DNA from: Mactromeris polynyma
Taxonomy: Eukaryota > Mollusca > Bivalvia > Venerida > Mactridae
DNA length: 64,000 nucleotides
Direction: 5' to 3'
NCBI GenBank assembly: GCA_032209605.1
Contig: JASFXZ010000013.1
Span: 10,871,901 to 10,935,900, forward strand
Shown here: piece after piece, positions 26,317 to 46,800 of the stretch
Layout: each line of letters starts with the position of its first letter
How positions within the stretch are numbered: the stretch's first letter is position 1
Program-made: the position numbers and the translations under genes
The notes under the pieces: generated by a model
The model's database searches: none
What the model was told of the DNA's origin: nothing
What the model saw: only the letters and a program-made list of their open reading frames with translations

Positions 26317-28058
26317 GAGGCCAAAACGAATTCGACAAAGTGGATGACAATAAATCACCTATCTAGATAGACACGTATAATGTGAATTTAAACTAGAAAA
26401 CTAGTGAGTAACAACAATGGGTTTTGAAAGATAAAATACCTGCTTTGTTGGTGCCATGGCTGTATAATTGATTAGAAACAAGCAATAAATTGAACAGAAA
26501 AACATGTAGTTATTTTTGTTTCTGGAAATTAATGTTTATTTATATATTTGAAACAGGAAGTTTAAAACTAATCTTTTTGTGTAAAGAGATCGAGACCAAA
26601 ATGTCTGCAATAAAATCTATGCCAATCTGTCCTATGTGTCAAATAGTCGAACATACATGTACCATCCTCTTGTAAAACAGTAGCTACTTGATATACGCTA
26701 TCAGTATGACTACATAAATACAAGTTGGAGGACAAATGACTGGTGACAGTCTCGTAATTATCGACATTTGAACCAAACTTTCATCATAACAGTACCATAG
26801 AGTCTACCATGTTATTTTCTTGATTACCAATTTACTGGAAGACAAAGACACATTAATAAAAGCTTATTTTGTTCACAATTCAGTACATTTAACTACTAGC
26901 ACGTGTATTATGAACACGGACCAGTTTCTTAATCTTTGGAAAAAGGGCATAAACATAATATAGTCCACGCCATTAATAACGCAACTTAAATTGTCCGCGT
27001 CACCACGGTGATATTCTAATTCCTAAACTTAATTTCCTAAACTTAATCAACTATGAAATATGAATACTACGACAATAGTTTGATTTATTTTTGATGAATG
27101 ATTTACATATCTGTTACACAATAAAATACGTTTAACATTTGGAACAAAATGAGTGCCAAGTGAAATAGTTGCGTTTTAATTGCGTTTAGTATATATATTA
27201 GAACATTTATAGAATATATAGGCCAGCAGTTAGTTTTTTTTCTCGAAAAGAGTTTGAAACAAGCCTCTGTGAATTTGAATCATGGCGAGTGTTTTTTATA
27301 CAGGGGTGGTAATCTGAAATAAGTTGACAGCGCAGTAGATGCACTGATACTCTCCCTTAGCGGTTAACAACCTGAAGGGTAAGTAATTGGTATCCACACG
27401 ATTTGACGGTTTACAGACGTGACTGAACTGTATATATACAAGGACGTTGAGAAACAAACTTCACAATCACTGATTTAGGTACAAGTAGGCCTACTTTTTT
27501 AGTAACGCAGCAAACAGTCACACAGAGTTATCAATGCAAGACTTGCATGTAAAATACTTTTTAACTAATGTTTAGCATACGTTTTAAATAACTGAAATTC
27601 AACTTGGAGAACAAAGGCATCGTCTAATCTGTTACTACTGCCGTGTGTCAACTCTTGTCACATAAGCATCATCAGTATAACGCAATTGTGGAAGTCACAC
27701 AATGCTCTATCCACTTCATAATGGACCTGATGAGATTTTGGTACATCTATTTTTACTTAGGTCTACAACTGTCCATCTTATCGTCATTGAATACAATCGT
27801 TTTTACAGATTTTGGTTGTGTATAGTTCTACAATTACTGTGGTCAAACACTTAATGGCAATTAGATTCCTTTGACCCTTAGATATACAGCAGATGAACAA
27901 GAATTCAAACTCATTTCGGTTCCAATTTAAAATGTATTCTAAACAGCAAACAAGTATTCATCGAGCATTTCTGTGGGCCGAATGTTTTACTCAAATTAAG
28001 CGACTGTGTTACAGTTATGAGTTCATACAACCTGTGGGCAACTGTCCTCAATATTATA

Positions 28059-28275
28059 CAAGAGTGCCAACCTGTCACAAAATACGCCCATCATAAGTCA
28101 GAGCTCAGATTTAAAGCAAGACAAATTTTAGGCAATTTCTAAAATCAAAGGGTGATAACTCGCGGGTGACATGAGCGATATGACTGGTTATCGAACTTGG
28201 CCAAGATATTATGCCCACAAACATTTTCACCAAGTTAGGTGAAGATCAGATGAAAACTGTTCAATAATGAAATTA
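28059..28275 (-). repeat. Dispersed repeat copy at the edge of unit C
   Basis: Read on the minus strand this matches 59364-59598 and 63149-63342: the order 'ggcataatatct', 'aagttcgataaccag', 'gcgtattttg' and a terminal 'cactcttg' is shared. Its end coincides with the last base of unit C. I do not recognise the family; no coding capacity is visible. Confidence 0.65.
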
Positions 28276-29423
28276 AGAATAAGTCTTCAGTTAATTTACA
28301 TTTTTAACAAGAATAACTACATAACAGTAAAACGCAGCGGCATAAATAGAGTTGGTACAAAATGACGCTTAATTAGTTGCGCTTTTAACGACTTCGTATA
28401 TTTGGAAATTAGTAGCAAGCATCTCAAAGTTGAGACACATCTTACTGCAGTACATGTTGGTGGCAAGTATTATTTTAAAACCTTACAGCTATGATGTGAA
28501 CTTTGCAATTTATATCGGACACATGCAATAAGTAACTATTTCTTATACTACCTGTAGTTTTCTATAAATAGACATCAATAACTGACAGACAGCATTTTGC
28601 ATAGCACAATGTAACCACTGCAGGCTTTTCAGCAGCTTGACAAAAAAATAGGGACAATTTTAGGGCTATTTTGAACTAATGTTAGGGCTAAAATGCATTC
28701 CATTCCAAAACATTAGGGCTGTTTCAGAAACCTTTATCTCTGAAAAGTTTGAGACAATATCAACTCACACATGTATGTAGGAAGCCATAGTTTGTTTACT
28801 TGTGCTTAATAGTCTTCAGCTGGCTTTGGCTGTGCACTTATAAATAAAATCACTGAACACCAATCACAGCCAGTACCAAGCTGAAGCCAACAGATCAACT
28901 GGTAAACTGTTTGAAAAGCCAGTGATTGAAAAGAACTAGAAAAATACTGTTAAATCCAGTTTAGATATATACTGGAAAACAAGTAAATTCAATTGTTATC
29001 CACATTCACCAAGAAAAAAGCATGAACATTTGGAATTGCCATGAAAAATTGGGCTTCTAAGATTTCTTGACACTTTCTTAAGAAAAAGGATTTTGTAGGA
29101 ATTTAAGTGCCGCTGAAAAGCCTGCCATTGGCACTAAAAAGAAAAGGACTAAAAACAAATATATTTTTTACATTTTTAATTCAGGACCACGAGCACTAGA
29201 TAATTCATATCAACTATTACATGCACACATTTTCCTGATTGACAAATATTCAAACATGACATGATGGTCTCGGTAGTACACACCATGCGTATAATATATA
29301 CCCAAACACGTGGCTTGAATTACTTCAAAAACAAATTTCTGTAAATATCACCACTAGTCAATAAGTTATTTCTCATGAAAACCTTTTTTTATAAAAGAGC
29401 ACATTTTCTACAAGCTGTTTTCA
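28276..29423. other. Region downstream of ATP synthase beta, no gene seen
   Basis: Contains the likely 3' UTR of the ATP synthase beta gene next to 29423 and AT-rich DNA beyond it. A minus-strand ATTAAA at 29175-29180 is a plausible poly(A) signal, giving a 3' UTR of about 250 nt. No ORF of note. Confidence 0.4.
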
Positions 29424-37159
<7,736 letters not shown>

Positions 37160-37200
37160 GGCGACCGATAGACTGAATCACGTGACGTAGGTCATCGAAG
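37160..37200 (-). promoter_or_regulatory. E-box/CRE-like overlap next to the ATP synthase beta start
   Basis: CACGTG at 37179-37184 overlaps TGACGT at 37183-37188, about 20 bp before the start codon. Such sites bind bHLH and bZIP factors. The transcription start is not visible, so this could be promoter or 5' UTR. Confidence 0.35.
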
Positions 37201-37550
37201 TGCCCGGATAGAGGCTACAGACTTATAAAACAGTCTACACGTACCACGTAAAGTTACTTCCCCTTCGTATGGTTTCATTGGATCAAAATGGCATTTATAT
37301 AATTATTGACTTTGCGAACCTGCAGAAGTGTACCAATTCAGATTTTTATAGATTTGTTTGTATATTCAATCCCTGATGTCAGAATTTGTGACTTTCTTAT
37401 AGTTTTAGTGATAGGGATCGATTGTTTAGATTCAGGGTCAACTCGGCCCATTTCCAATCTCGGCCCGGTCCTACTCGGCCCACTTACCAACTCGGCCTGG
37501 TCCAACTCGGTCATATAAATGAAGCGATATATATGAACCTTTTAAATGTA

Positions 37551-37620
37551 GCGGATCCGTAGTCCAGTGGTAACGCGCTGGACTTGTAATCCAGGGATCG
37601 CAGGTTCGGTTCCCCGCCCC
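37551..37620 (+). mobile_element. tRNA-Thr-like sequence (SINE head or tRNA pseudogene)
   Basis: The anticodon arm is perfect (ctgga / tccag around cttgtaa, anticodon TGT) and a B-box-like ggttcggttcc is present. The T-stem and acceptor stem do not pair well, so a working tRNA-Thr gene is unlikely. It resembles the SINE heads at 32114 and 57025. Confidence 0.5.
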
Positions 37621-38665
37621 ATCACTGACCGTACATTGATCATTAATATTTAAGTTAAAACCAATCAAATGTAAGTTGAAAACATTATTGAATATTCCCA
37701 GTGCATTGAAGATTCGCGGTGCAGTGGAAATTTCCCTGTGAATCTGTTATAATTTGAACATGTTTGTCACGCAATTTTTACTCAAAAACAATTATGAGAG
37801 CTATTTCTTTCACATGGTATCATTATTTTATTCTTGATAGATTTGAGACAAAATAGACCATACGAAAACCTTTGATATTTAATTCATAATATTGGTATAA
37901 ATAACAAACAATAAATCACAATAGCACACTATAATTGGAATATAAACGAATCATTTTCTTTCATATTGTAAATCAAAGTTATTGATAGTTTAAGCGCCCG
38001 CATATACGATTCAAACTGTTAAATAATTATGACATATACATGTATATATGGTAACTAAACAAAACTAAAATAAATTTCTAAATTGTATAATGTATGTTTA
38101 ATTTAATTTCACGGCAGTTGCAAATTATAATATTCTAGACAGTCCTTCAATATATATTTTTTTAAATAGTGCTTTAATTGGGGAAAAATAAACAAAATAT
38201 GCAATTATTGATAAAGGCACAGATATATATGTCCGTGATAATGGGAGGTACTTTACTCAAATACTTTTTTTTGCAAACGTAATTTTACCGGTTTAATATT
38301 TACTCGGAATTAAAAAAGTAATGTAACGGTTTAATATTTACTCGGAATTAAACTGAATAATTCTTTGATTTAAACAAACCCTGTTCTTGAAAATTACAAT
38401 TCATATTAATCTTCATACTATTCACAATGTGCCCAGCATAGGTTTCCAGCAATTAAACGTTTTGGGAACGTAGTGCTCAGAACAATTCCTTTATAATACA
38501 TTTCACCGATAACAAAGAAATGAAATAATGCGTGAACGTAAAATTACATAATAGTATGCGTTACGACGTTTAACTTTTTGTGTACCAGTAATTTCTTTCC
38601 CCGCATGCAAACTGTATCACAGCTCGAGTCTTTGTCATCGTTCTAGATAGTGAAAAATGCAGAGA
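37621..38665. other. Intergenic AT-rich DNA, no gene seen
   Basis: No ORF, RNA gene or clear element. A short direct repeat (taatatttactcggaatta) occurs twice at about 38296-38350. Confidence 0.4.
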
Positions 38666-38885
38666 GTGAATTACGTCAAATGTTTGTGAATAACGTCACT
38701 TGTTCGTGAATTACGTCACTTGTTCGTGAATTACGTCACTTGTTCGTGAATTACGTCACCTGTTTGTGAATTACGTCTCTTGTTTGTGAATTACGTCACT
38801 CGTTCGTGAATTACGTCGCTTGTTCGTGAATTACGTCGCTTGTTAGTGAATTACGTCGCTTGTTCGTGAATTATGTCGCTTGTTC
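38666..38885. repeat. 20-bp tandem array of CRE-like sites (11 copies)
   Basis: Eleven copies of a unit close to GTGAATTACGTCACTTGTTC, with a strict 20-bp period. On the minus strand most units contain GTGACGTAA, a CRE/ATF-like site. Most substitutions fall at unit positions 13-20 (cact/cgct, ttc/tag); the TTACGTC core is kept in nine of eleven. The array lies 1.5 kb upstream of the ATP synthase beta gene. Confidence 0.9.
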
Positions 38886-39749
38886 GTATTTAGGTCTTTG
38901 GTGTAAGTCAACACCTAATCCATCACGTTAAGCCTCGTTTCGAATAAGAGTCACATGACGTTTATCATTAAGCAAGATAAGCGCATTGGGAAATGGGTCG
39001 TACACTTCTTTACTTGTTATGGATGACATGAGGCGATTACATTCACTTACATTAAACATCCGGTTACACCTAGTTACAATACATGATCGAATTCCTAAGA
39101 CAAATCCTCTTGAATGCAGCTTTCTGTGATAAATATCAAGAATGATCTCCCTTGATTATCGGCTTTGTTTAAGCCATTTCCTCTATTTTGGATAGTCTCC
39201 CTTCCACACAAAAACGACACAAATATTAAACCTCGTGCTTTTTTATTTTTTTATTATTTCCGTTATGTAGGTTATATAGGTCCATTGTTTGAATATTTGA
39301 AACATCTCTATTGTCAATATATACTATTCAAGTGACAAATGGTTAATTGATCCGCTATAATTATAGGTGCACATTTCACAAATTGTCCAGTGTTGTTCCT
39401 AATGGTATTTTACTTAAAACATCTCATATAATACATGAATAAACGGTTTGCTTACAGTGGCTAAAACAACATTTATACATTGACATGAATTAAAATGTTA
39501 TAGAATATATTTATCAATATTAAGAAAATGTGTAGGAGTAGCTGAAACATTTGCTCTGTTGTAGTTATTGACAAAGTTTCCAAGATTTTTTCTTCCGGGC
39601 CAATTAAACACCGTTGTCAGAAGCTTAAATTCTATTTAATGAACCATTTTTGTATAGGTGTAAGTACCATATAGCTGTTCTTGTGTATACATTTTTTAAT
39701 GGACTGAGACATGGTTATATGAATAATATAGTAAAATGAAAGTTATTCT

Positions 39750-40197
39750 TTTCGATCATTTTCTAGCAAAAACATCTTGCATCCAATTTGTAAATCTTAC
39801 TATATAAAATTGACTTTCCAATACAAAGCCATGTCAGTATGGAACATCATTCCATCTAATATAAAACTATCAGTTCTGAGAAACACTTCCGCTCATTGTT
39901 AAAAACCTACCTGTTATGTCAAATATCATCTTTATCTTAATAATACTGGGGTCACTGTTGTATGTCAATATTTGTTCTCTGTATTTTTGCATCTGTCTTG
40001 TATTTGTTAACTACTGCATGTTGTAATGAAACTGTTTTATGATGTTTTAATTAGCATTGTATGTTTTGTATTTTTTATACATTGTATATATGCAATACTT
40101 GTATGATTGTGCTGTTTATGTTAGATGGCCTCGAGTGAGATACGCCTATAAGGCTTATCGAGCGTCCATCTTTAAATAAAGAATTATTATTAGTATT
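39750..40197 (+). mobile_element. Decayed 3' end of a non-LTR retrotransposon (LINE)
   Basis: 39810-39930 reads as the end of a LINE reverse-transcriptase ORF: FQYKAMSVWNIIPSNIKLS, then, after a frameshift, FRSLLKTYLL, which fits the common '..ALxxWNxLPxxI...FKxxLKxYL' C-terminus. A 3' UTR follows, with a terminal attattattagtattat tail typical of LINE target-primed insertion. 5' truncated and inactive. Confidence 0.6.
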
Positions 40198-40539
40198 ATA
40201 ACTCTAGTATGTGGTCATTTTCAAGCTTACAAATCTCCACTTTAGCTTACGAGTACTTTGATGAATCAGGACGTTATAAACGATATAATGAACGAAAAAC
40301 AACATGGAGTACAAGTGCCTTTTGCCATTTATTATTCCATTTGTTATGAAAAATGTTCTCATACAATTTGAAAGTGCACTATAAAAGGTTTGGTTAAAAT
40401 AGGGAGTACGGTTGTAGTCTCAGAGAACATGCTAGAATGCAGCACTGTATTATATAGGATTGAGTACTTGCTTTGATGTGTGTCACTATGTTTTATTCAC
40501 TAGTGTACACCGTGGATATCTCATGACGTCTATTTGTCT

Positions 40540-40682
40540 TTTTCGCCGCAGCCGTACTAACATGGCTTTGCTATTTGCATATCAGTGTTGTGTAAACCAA
40601 TCAAATCTTACGTTAACCACTGAACCAAATTCTCTACAATCGAACAACGTTTGTAACATTGACACGGACTGGTTAACACAAA
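40540..40682. repeat. Dispersed repeat, copy 1 (pair with 42566-42712)
   Basis: Shares 'cagccgtactaacatgg', 'tttgcatatcagtgtt' and 'gtaaaccaatcaaatct' with 42566-42712 over about 145 bp. One copy lies just past the 3' end of the DNase I-like gene and the other in its last intron, so they flank exon 8. Identity unknown. Confidence 0.7.
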
Positions 40683-40856
40683 ATTGATAAGCACAAAGTT
40701 CAACTTCGAATTTCAAATGTATTATTTTTAAATAAGAAGGTCGAATGTTCGAATTTTCGTTCGGAAGGATGATCGAATATTCGAACACTATAATTGCCAT
40801 TCGTTGACATCGCTAATAATTATGCATAGTTTATAGTGCACTCGTCACTTTGTTTC

Positions 40857-43800
40857 CTATCGTTTGCAATGTAAATCAATAAATAGTACACAGACATTCT
40901 CCCAAAAACTCACAATCAAAGACTTTGTAGATGGAACCTCAATGTAGAGGACACTTCTTTGTTTGCCTCTGTATCGTTTTTTGATTGGTTTAACGCGAAA
41001 CATGACGTCACTTCCTTGTATGCTCTTCAATCCTTCGTGAAGTATAAACTCATCCTGCGTTTCCAGCCTAAGTTCCCCCTTTAACACACCAGACTCGTAT
41101 ACAAGAATATTACTGAAAATACAGACACAATTTGATTTGTTGTAAAATGATTACGGTAGTGATGATCATTTAATGTGCTCCTGAATGTTCGCCGCTTACA
41201 AAATCACCTGCTGATGTTTAACACTGCTTATAACGTATTTTACGCGCCAGAATTATTGTGTATGAAAAATCAGTCCACGGACCGTATATAACCGTTATAG
41301 TTTGTTCCAGATCCGTCACAGCATTGCTAATTGATAGTCAACGTCAAATATAAGTATAATACCAAATGCATTACATATTTATCACGATAGGCCTTTCTGT
41401 GTAATAAACAGTTATATCAAAATACTACGAAAGACTGGTCATTCACACTTCATTTTTCTCATAGGAAGTACTTAATTCGTGAAGTTGAAATGGTGAATTC
41501 ACGAATTCAAGACAACTCCTGAGAAGTTGAAATTGTGACATAAATTCATTGTCATGAATTCGTGAAGTTAAAATCGTAAATTCGAGAATTCGCAAGTTCA
41601 CCATCACGAATTCTCACGAGAGAAATAATGAAGTTTGAATGTCACCACCGGTCTTTCGTACCATCCATTAGTTATCCCTTTAAAGTTCCTGTTAAGGCCA
41701 TATATGCTATAGAAAATACACACATTTGCTTTTTAGCAATATATTTGAATCTACATATCATAGCAAGGTAAAATGTACACTGTTTTATCGTTATAAAGTC
41801 CTTCATCTATAACTGCAATAGTTTTGTAAAGTTATTTGAACCTTTGGTACTGTCAAATTGTACATGTAGTCCGGTAAATCAGGCTCATTACACAATGCCT
41901 AATTTTGTATAAGAATCACATGGATACAAAGATAATGAACATATCTACCTCATCCTATCAACTTTTTATCAACAACAAAAATTAAAAAAAAGATTTTATT
42001 CCTAAAAAACAACACCAGAAACAAGGGGTGTGCACGGAAAATCTTGATTTTTATAATTTTATCGATATCGTTTTGAAAAACAAAACTTGATAGCATGATC
42101 TAGTACACTTTTCTCCATTCTAAAAATACTTTTGATTTTTAAAAAATACTTTACAAAATTGTGTGTGCATTTTCCGAAACGTAAAACCTCATTGAAAGTC
42201 ATTCTACATGTACAAATTTACTATACAGTATATACAGTTAAAATCCCTGTCAGTGTTGTTATTACATAATTAATGAGCTACCAACCTATCAAGCACATGC
42301 AGATCGTAGAGAGATCCAACTGCTAAACTACCGGAACGTAAATGCGTAAGTACAATAAAGACATCATATACATGTACGCTAATCGAGTGAAATCTGAAAA
42401 ATATATATGCATATGTAAATGTAGATCTAAATCTGAAGTATACTTATTATCACGAGTCAGTTACTACTGCAGTTAATTCATTCCATATAAGCCGATAAAT
42501 TCAATTACTCGCCGTATATTACTGAATATTGGAAATCTGATATTTCGATATTCAGATATGTCGACGCTTTTTCGGCGCAGCCGTACTAACATGGTTTTGC
42601 TATTTGCATATCAGTGTTTTGTAAACCAATCAAATCTCACGTTAACCACCAAGGCAATTTCTCTTCAACAGAAAATATTTTGTAACCTTGACGCAGATTG
42701 GTTAACATTGTGTATAGTGTATTTCAAGATTTATCCAGTAAGTAGTGCTGTAGGTCATCACCACGGGGAATTGTCCGGTGTTGGAATTAAGAAGAATTTC
42801 TTGGTTTTATGTACCAGTCGCGAACATTTATATTGTTTTAATCAGATAAATCGCCATGTAACACGTTTATTAACATGAATGTGTGAGTTCACGACTTGTG
42901 CAATTAGTAATGATGAACTATATTGAAACAGACTATACTCGGTCTATGACTAATCACACGACGGATTTATTTTATCCAGTCTCCTACGCAGTGATCTCCC
43001 CTTACAGGTCTAGGAGTTTAGGCATTTTTTAAGGTTGTACAACATATTTAACCTTCAGATTGCCACAAAGTTCATACTTCAAGTTGCGCCGACCATCTTT
43101 TTTGAAGATATTCCTTGTCTATCATGTTCCTACAATGTCGCCATAACGGATTTCGACTGTATTTATGTAAACGATTTATTCACGTCTTTGTATAATAACA
43201 GCTAGGATGAAAGTTAATTTTATTTGGAAACAATTCTTATGTTACTTAATCTTCGGTCCATTTGAAAACATGTAAATGGCAATAAAACTGAACTTACTTC
43301 CCTTGTAGAACAAATTCTATTGGGTAGTGGTCACTAACAGCAGCTGCCTGGACAATAAAATAGAAGTACAGTAACACCTCAAAAATAAGACCACCACTGG
43401 GAGCCTTGAAAACGGGTCTTCTTATTGAGGTGGCCTTAATATTTGGGTTGAATAGAGAGCAAAACAGTGAAAATGGACTTGAAAATGGTGGTCTTATTAT
43501 TGAAGTTGCCTTTAAGTGAGGTGTTATTGAACAATATATAAATTATTATACTCAATATGCACACGTACATTATAATTGACTGGAGTCGAAATGGCCTCCG
43601 TGGTAACTGGCGTCAAATAAATTACCGTCACCGCTGCCCCTTCGAATTCAACCAGGTATATAGAAGTGAGCTTGCTTACGGCAAGTCAGTGGTTCTACCC
43701 CAGTGTCAACATCAGTTCTACCCTACTTTCTGGTACAGTCACAATATGACCTTGGCTTTATTCTATTTATTCTATTTTTATACCCTGGCTGTTTATGTGA

Positions 43801-46800
43801 TTTAAAGCCCCTTAAATAAAAACCTGAATCACGAAGCAAGTTTTACAAGTGTTTTACTCGTCTGCATTTTTGATGGATATGTTTAAACTCATTTAGTTTC
43901 CATCGATTGTGAAACAAGTTCTTATGCTAGTCACTTTCGATAACAGTCGCGGCTTCCTGACTACCAACCAGTCCTCGCGCCAAACTTAGAGATTGTGAAG
44001 TTCGTGATTTAATCCCGCTCGGATCAGTAGTCAGACGTTCTTCCCCTCGACCACTGCGCCTCCAGATTCGGAAGATATGTACTAAGGACAAGTAAGTATC
44101 AATATGCTAGGAACACAACAATAAAACATTAAGCATTGGGTGTGAGGGGTGCGCCCGAGTACAGTGTATTAAACCATACCGTTGTTCCGTCCATCGCACC
44201 AATAGCAGGGTCTTCATCGAATCTATACACCCTGGCACTTCCGATGACAATACCACGCCTCCATCCGATGCCATGTGATATAAATCTGCAACAGAAAAAA
44301 TATGTATGCATTTGATTATAACTTGCAATAATTTATACACGTTGTAGGGGCTATTCATACTGCCGACTGTTACGACTGAAGATTAAACGAGGCACAAACG
44401 CTATATCGTAACGTTTGAGCTCTGGATACGCACTCCTAGGATACGTTTACAATATTTGAGGCATGGCTATCTACGTCACACACGTTATATACGCCCCCGA
44501 CTTCACACCCTGATATAAGAAGATTCAAAAAGTGATAGCTTACTTATAGCATCTAAGTTTACTTTATTAAAGACGGGTAGCTAATTGTTTTAGGCATTCT
44601 GGGATTGGTAATTTAATGTTCCGTTATGCAAATTACAGTAACACCTGAAAATATGACAACCCGCGGGACCTTGAACAGGTCTTCTTATTGAGATGATCTT
44701 AGTTTTATATTAAAGTTGAATAAAGAGCATGGCTGTGAAAATGGAATTGAAAATTGTGCTCTTAATTTTAAGCTGGTCTTATCACAGAGGTGGACTTAAC
44801 ATGTGATATTACAGTATGTCATTTTCAAATCAGAAATTAATGTTACAATTATGAATGAATACATGTGAAATGCTTAATAGCGCGCTGAATCAAGCGTTGG
44901 AATTGCCCGTTGTTTGCAGAAAAAACAATACAGTCAAAAACACCGCAATAATAAGAGCACCTCCAAATTAAGAACACAATTTTCAAGTCCATTTTCACTG
45001 TTGTGCTTTTTATTCAACATCAATATTAATATCACCCCAATAAGACCAGTTTTCAAGGGTTCCAAGGGTGGTCGTATTACTGAGGTTTTACTGTACACCT
45101 TTGGTACAAAACCCAGTGGAAATGAAATACTGTCAGTAACACAGGAGTCGGTGCGATGTGGGGATTGTGTATGGTAATTCATCTCCACAAAGAACCGGAC
45201 TCCTGTGGTCAGAAACAGTGACACAGATTTGTTGTTGCAGGATCATAAACTATGAGGAACTACCCCACCTGTCATAAGCACAGTGTGTTTGTTTCACGGT
45301 TGTGTCAACATCATCCCCAATCCACCAGTAGAATGCAGGATCTGACTTCAATTCTATGGTTGACCATTTATTCTGTCGAACATATCTACAATCTGCATTT
45401 AAATCTCCCATCACCATGACGTCATTTGTTGACAGCCTCGTTTTCATATCTAGAAATACCCCTTTCAGGTTGTTTATCTCACGAACCGCATCATCAGGAT
45501 CAACGTGAATTCCCGCCAAGCCAAAATGCGTCATCACTGTCACGTGGTAAAACACAATATGATAAACCAGTATACTTTATACAAAACATTACGCTCCACA
45601 CAGCGCTTTGATTCCACTACCGTTACATTCGAAGGTGAATATGAAGGTATCGGAATAAGCTCCCCATGCTAAAGGAGAGTAACAAAACATACGTAGCCAG
45701 ATATATTAAATGAACTAATCGTAACTAACTTAATCATAAATAGTCGTAGAGCATTAGTTTTGTTGGATTTAACTATTTCGGGAAACATTAATGCTTGGAT
45801 GGTAAATGCTGTAAACATTCCATGTATTTTAATCCGACAGAAACGAAAAATATATGAGAGACAAGCTTGATAAACATACCGGTAAAATCAGAAGTAAACG
45901 AAACTATGAATGGCTCCCTTTCAAATATGTCGACACCAAGCACCTCGCTACCATCGTCATAAACATACTGATCCTTTATTGTCAGACCTGAATCTGACCT
46001 GCAAATAAAAAAGGTGAAACAACATGGTGTCGTGTATAGAATACTGATCCTTTATTGTCAGACCTGGATCTGACCTGCAAATAAAAAAGGTGAAACAACA
46101 TGGTGTCGTGTATAGAATACTGATCCTTTATTGTCAGACCTGAATCTGACATGCAAATAAAAAAGGGGAAACAACATGGTGTCGTGTATAGAATACTGAT
46201 CCTTTATTGTCAGACCTGAATCTGACCTGCAAATAAAAAAGGTGAAACAACATGGTGTCGTGTATAGAATACTGATCCTTTATTGTCAGACCTGAATCTG
46301 ACCTGCAAATAAAAAAGGGGAAACAACATGGTGTCGTGTATAGAATACTGATCCTTTAGTGTCAGACTTGAATCTGACATGCAAATAAAAAGGTAGAAAC
46401 GACAGGGTGTAAAGAATATTTAATTCAAAGTCACTTTAAAAAAGCATGCATCGCTGTTATTTATGTGTTTATATTGGAAACCAATGACCCTATAGCGGTT
46501 AAGTGTGATGACAGCTAGCTGTTTAATCGACTTAAACCCCCAAAATCGACTTAAGATGTTTATAGATGTGTGTTAAGTTCCCCTCTCCCCAGGTGCAGTT
46601 ATTTTGCTGAATATAATATGAATGTTTTCCCCCCTTTCGGCCTATTATTGCTGCCTTTCCAGACTTGTTCCATGATGTATTCCAATCCTTACACTTTTCC
46701 CCCTAAATTCTCTTTTTTAGTTGCCAGACCATTACCTGCAACCATATTCTCATACATATTCATCGGTGCCTTATGTTTCGTGGGTTGTTGTTTCCCTGGG

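Larger units (their letters stand above)
21227..28058. repeat. Segmental duplication unit C (truncated, third C1q gene)
   Basis: Third copy. It follows units A and B up to 28058, which corresponds to about 6488 in A and 17110 in B, and then stops abruptly. The next base starts a different dispersed repeat (28059-28275). The distal 3.9 kb of the unit, including the C1q relic, is absent. Confidence 0.88.

Noticed and set aside
37551..37620. Functional tRNA-Thr gene
   Set aside because: The anticodon arm pairs but the T-stem and acceptor stem do not, and it resembles the SINE heads in this window.
38666..38885. CRISPR array
   Set aside because: Contiguous 20-bp tandem repeat with no spacers in an intron-bearing animal genome.
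43557..43805. 82-aa + strand ORF inside the DNase I-like gene
   Set aside because: Opposite strand to the gene, in an intron, with no homology or splice support.
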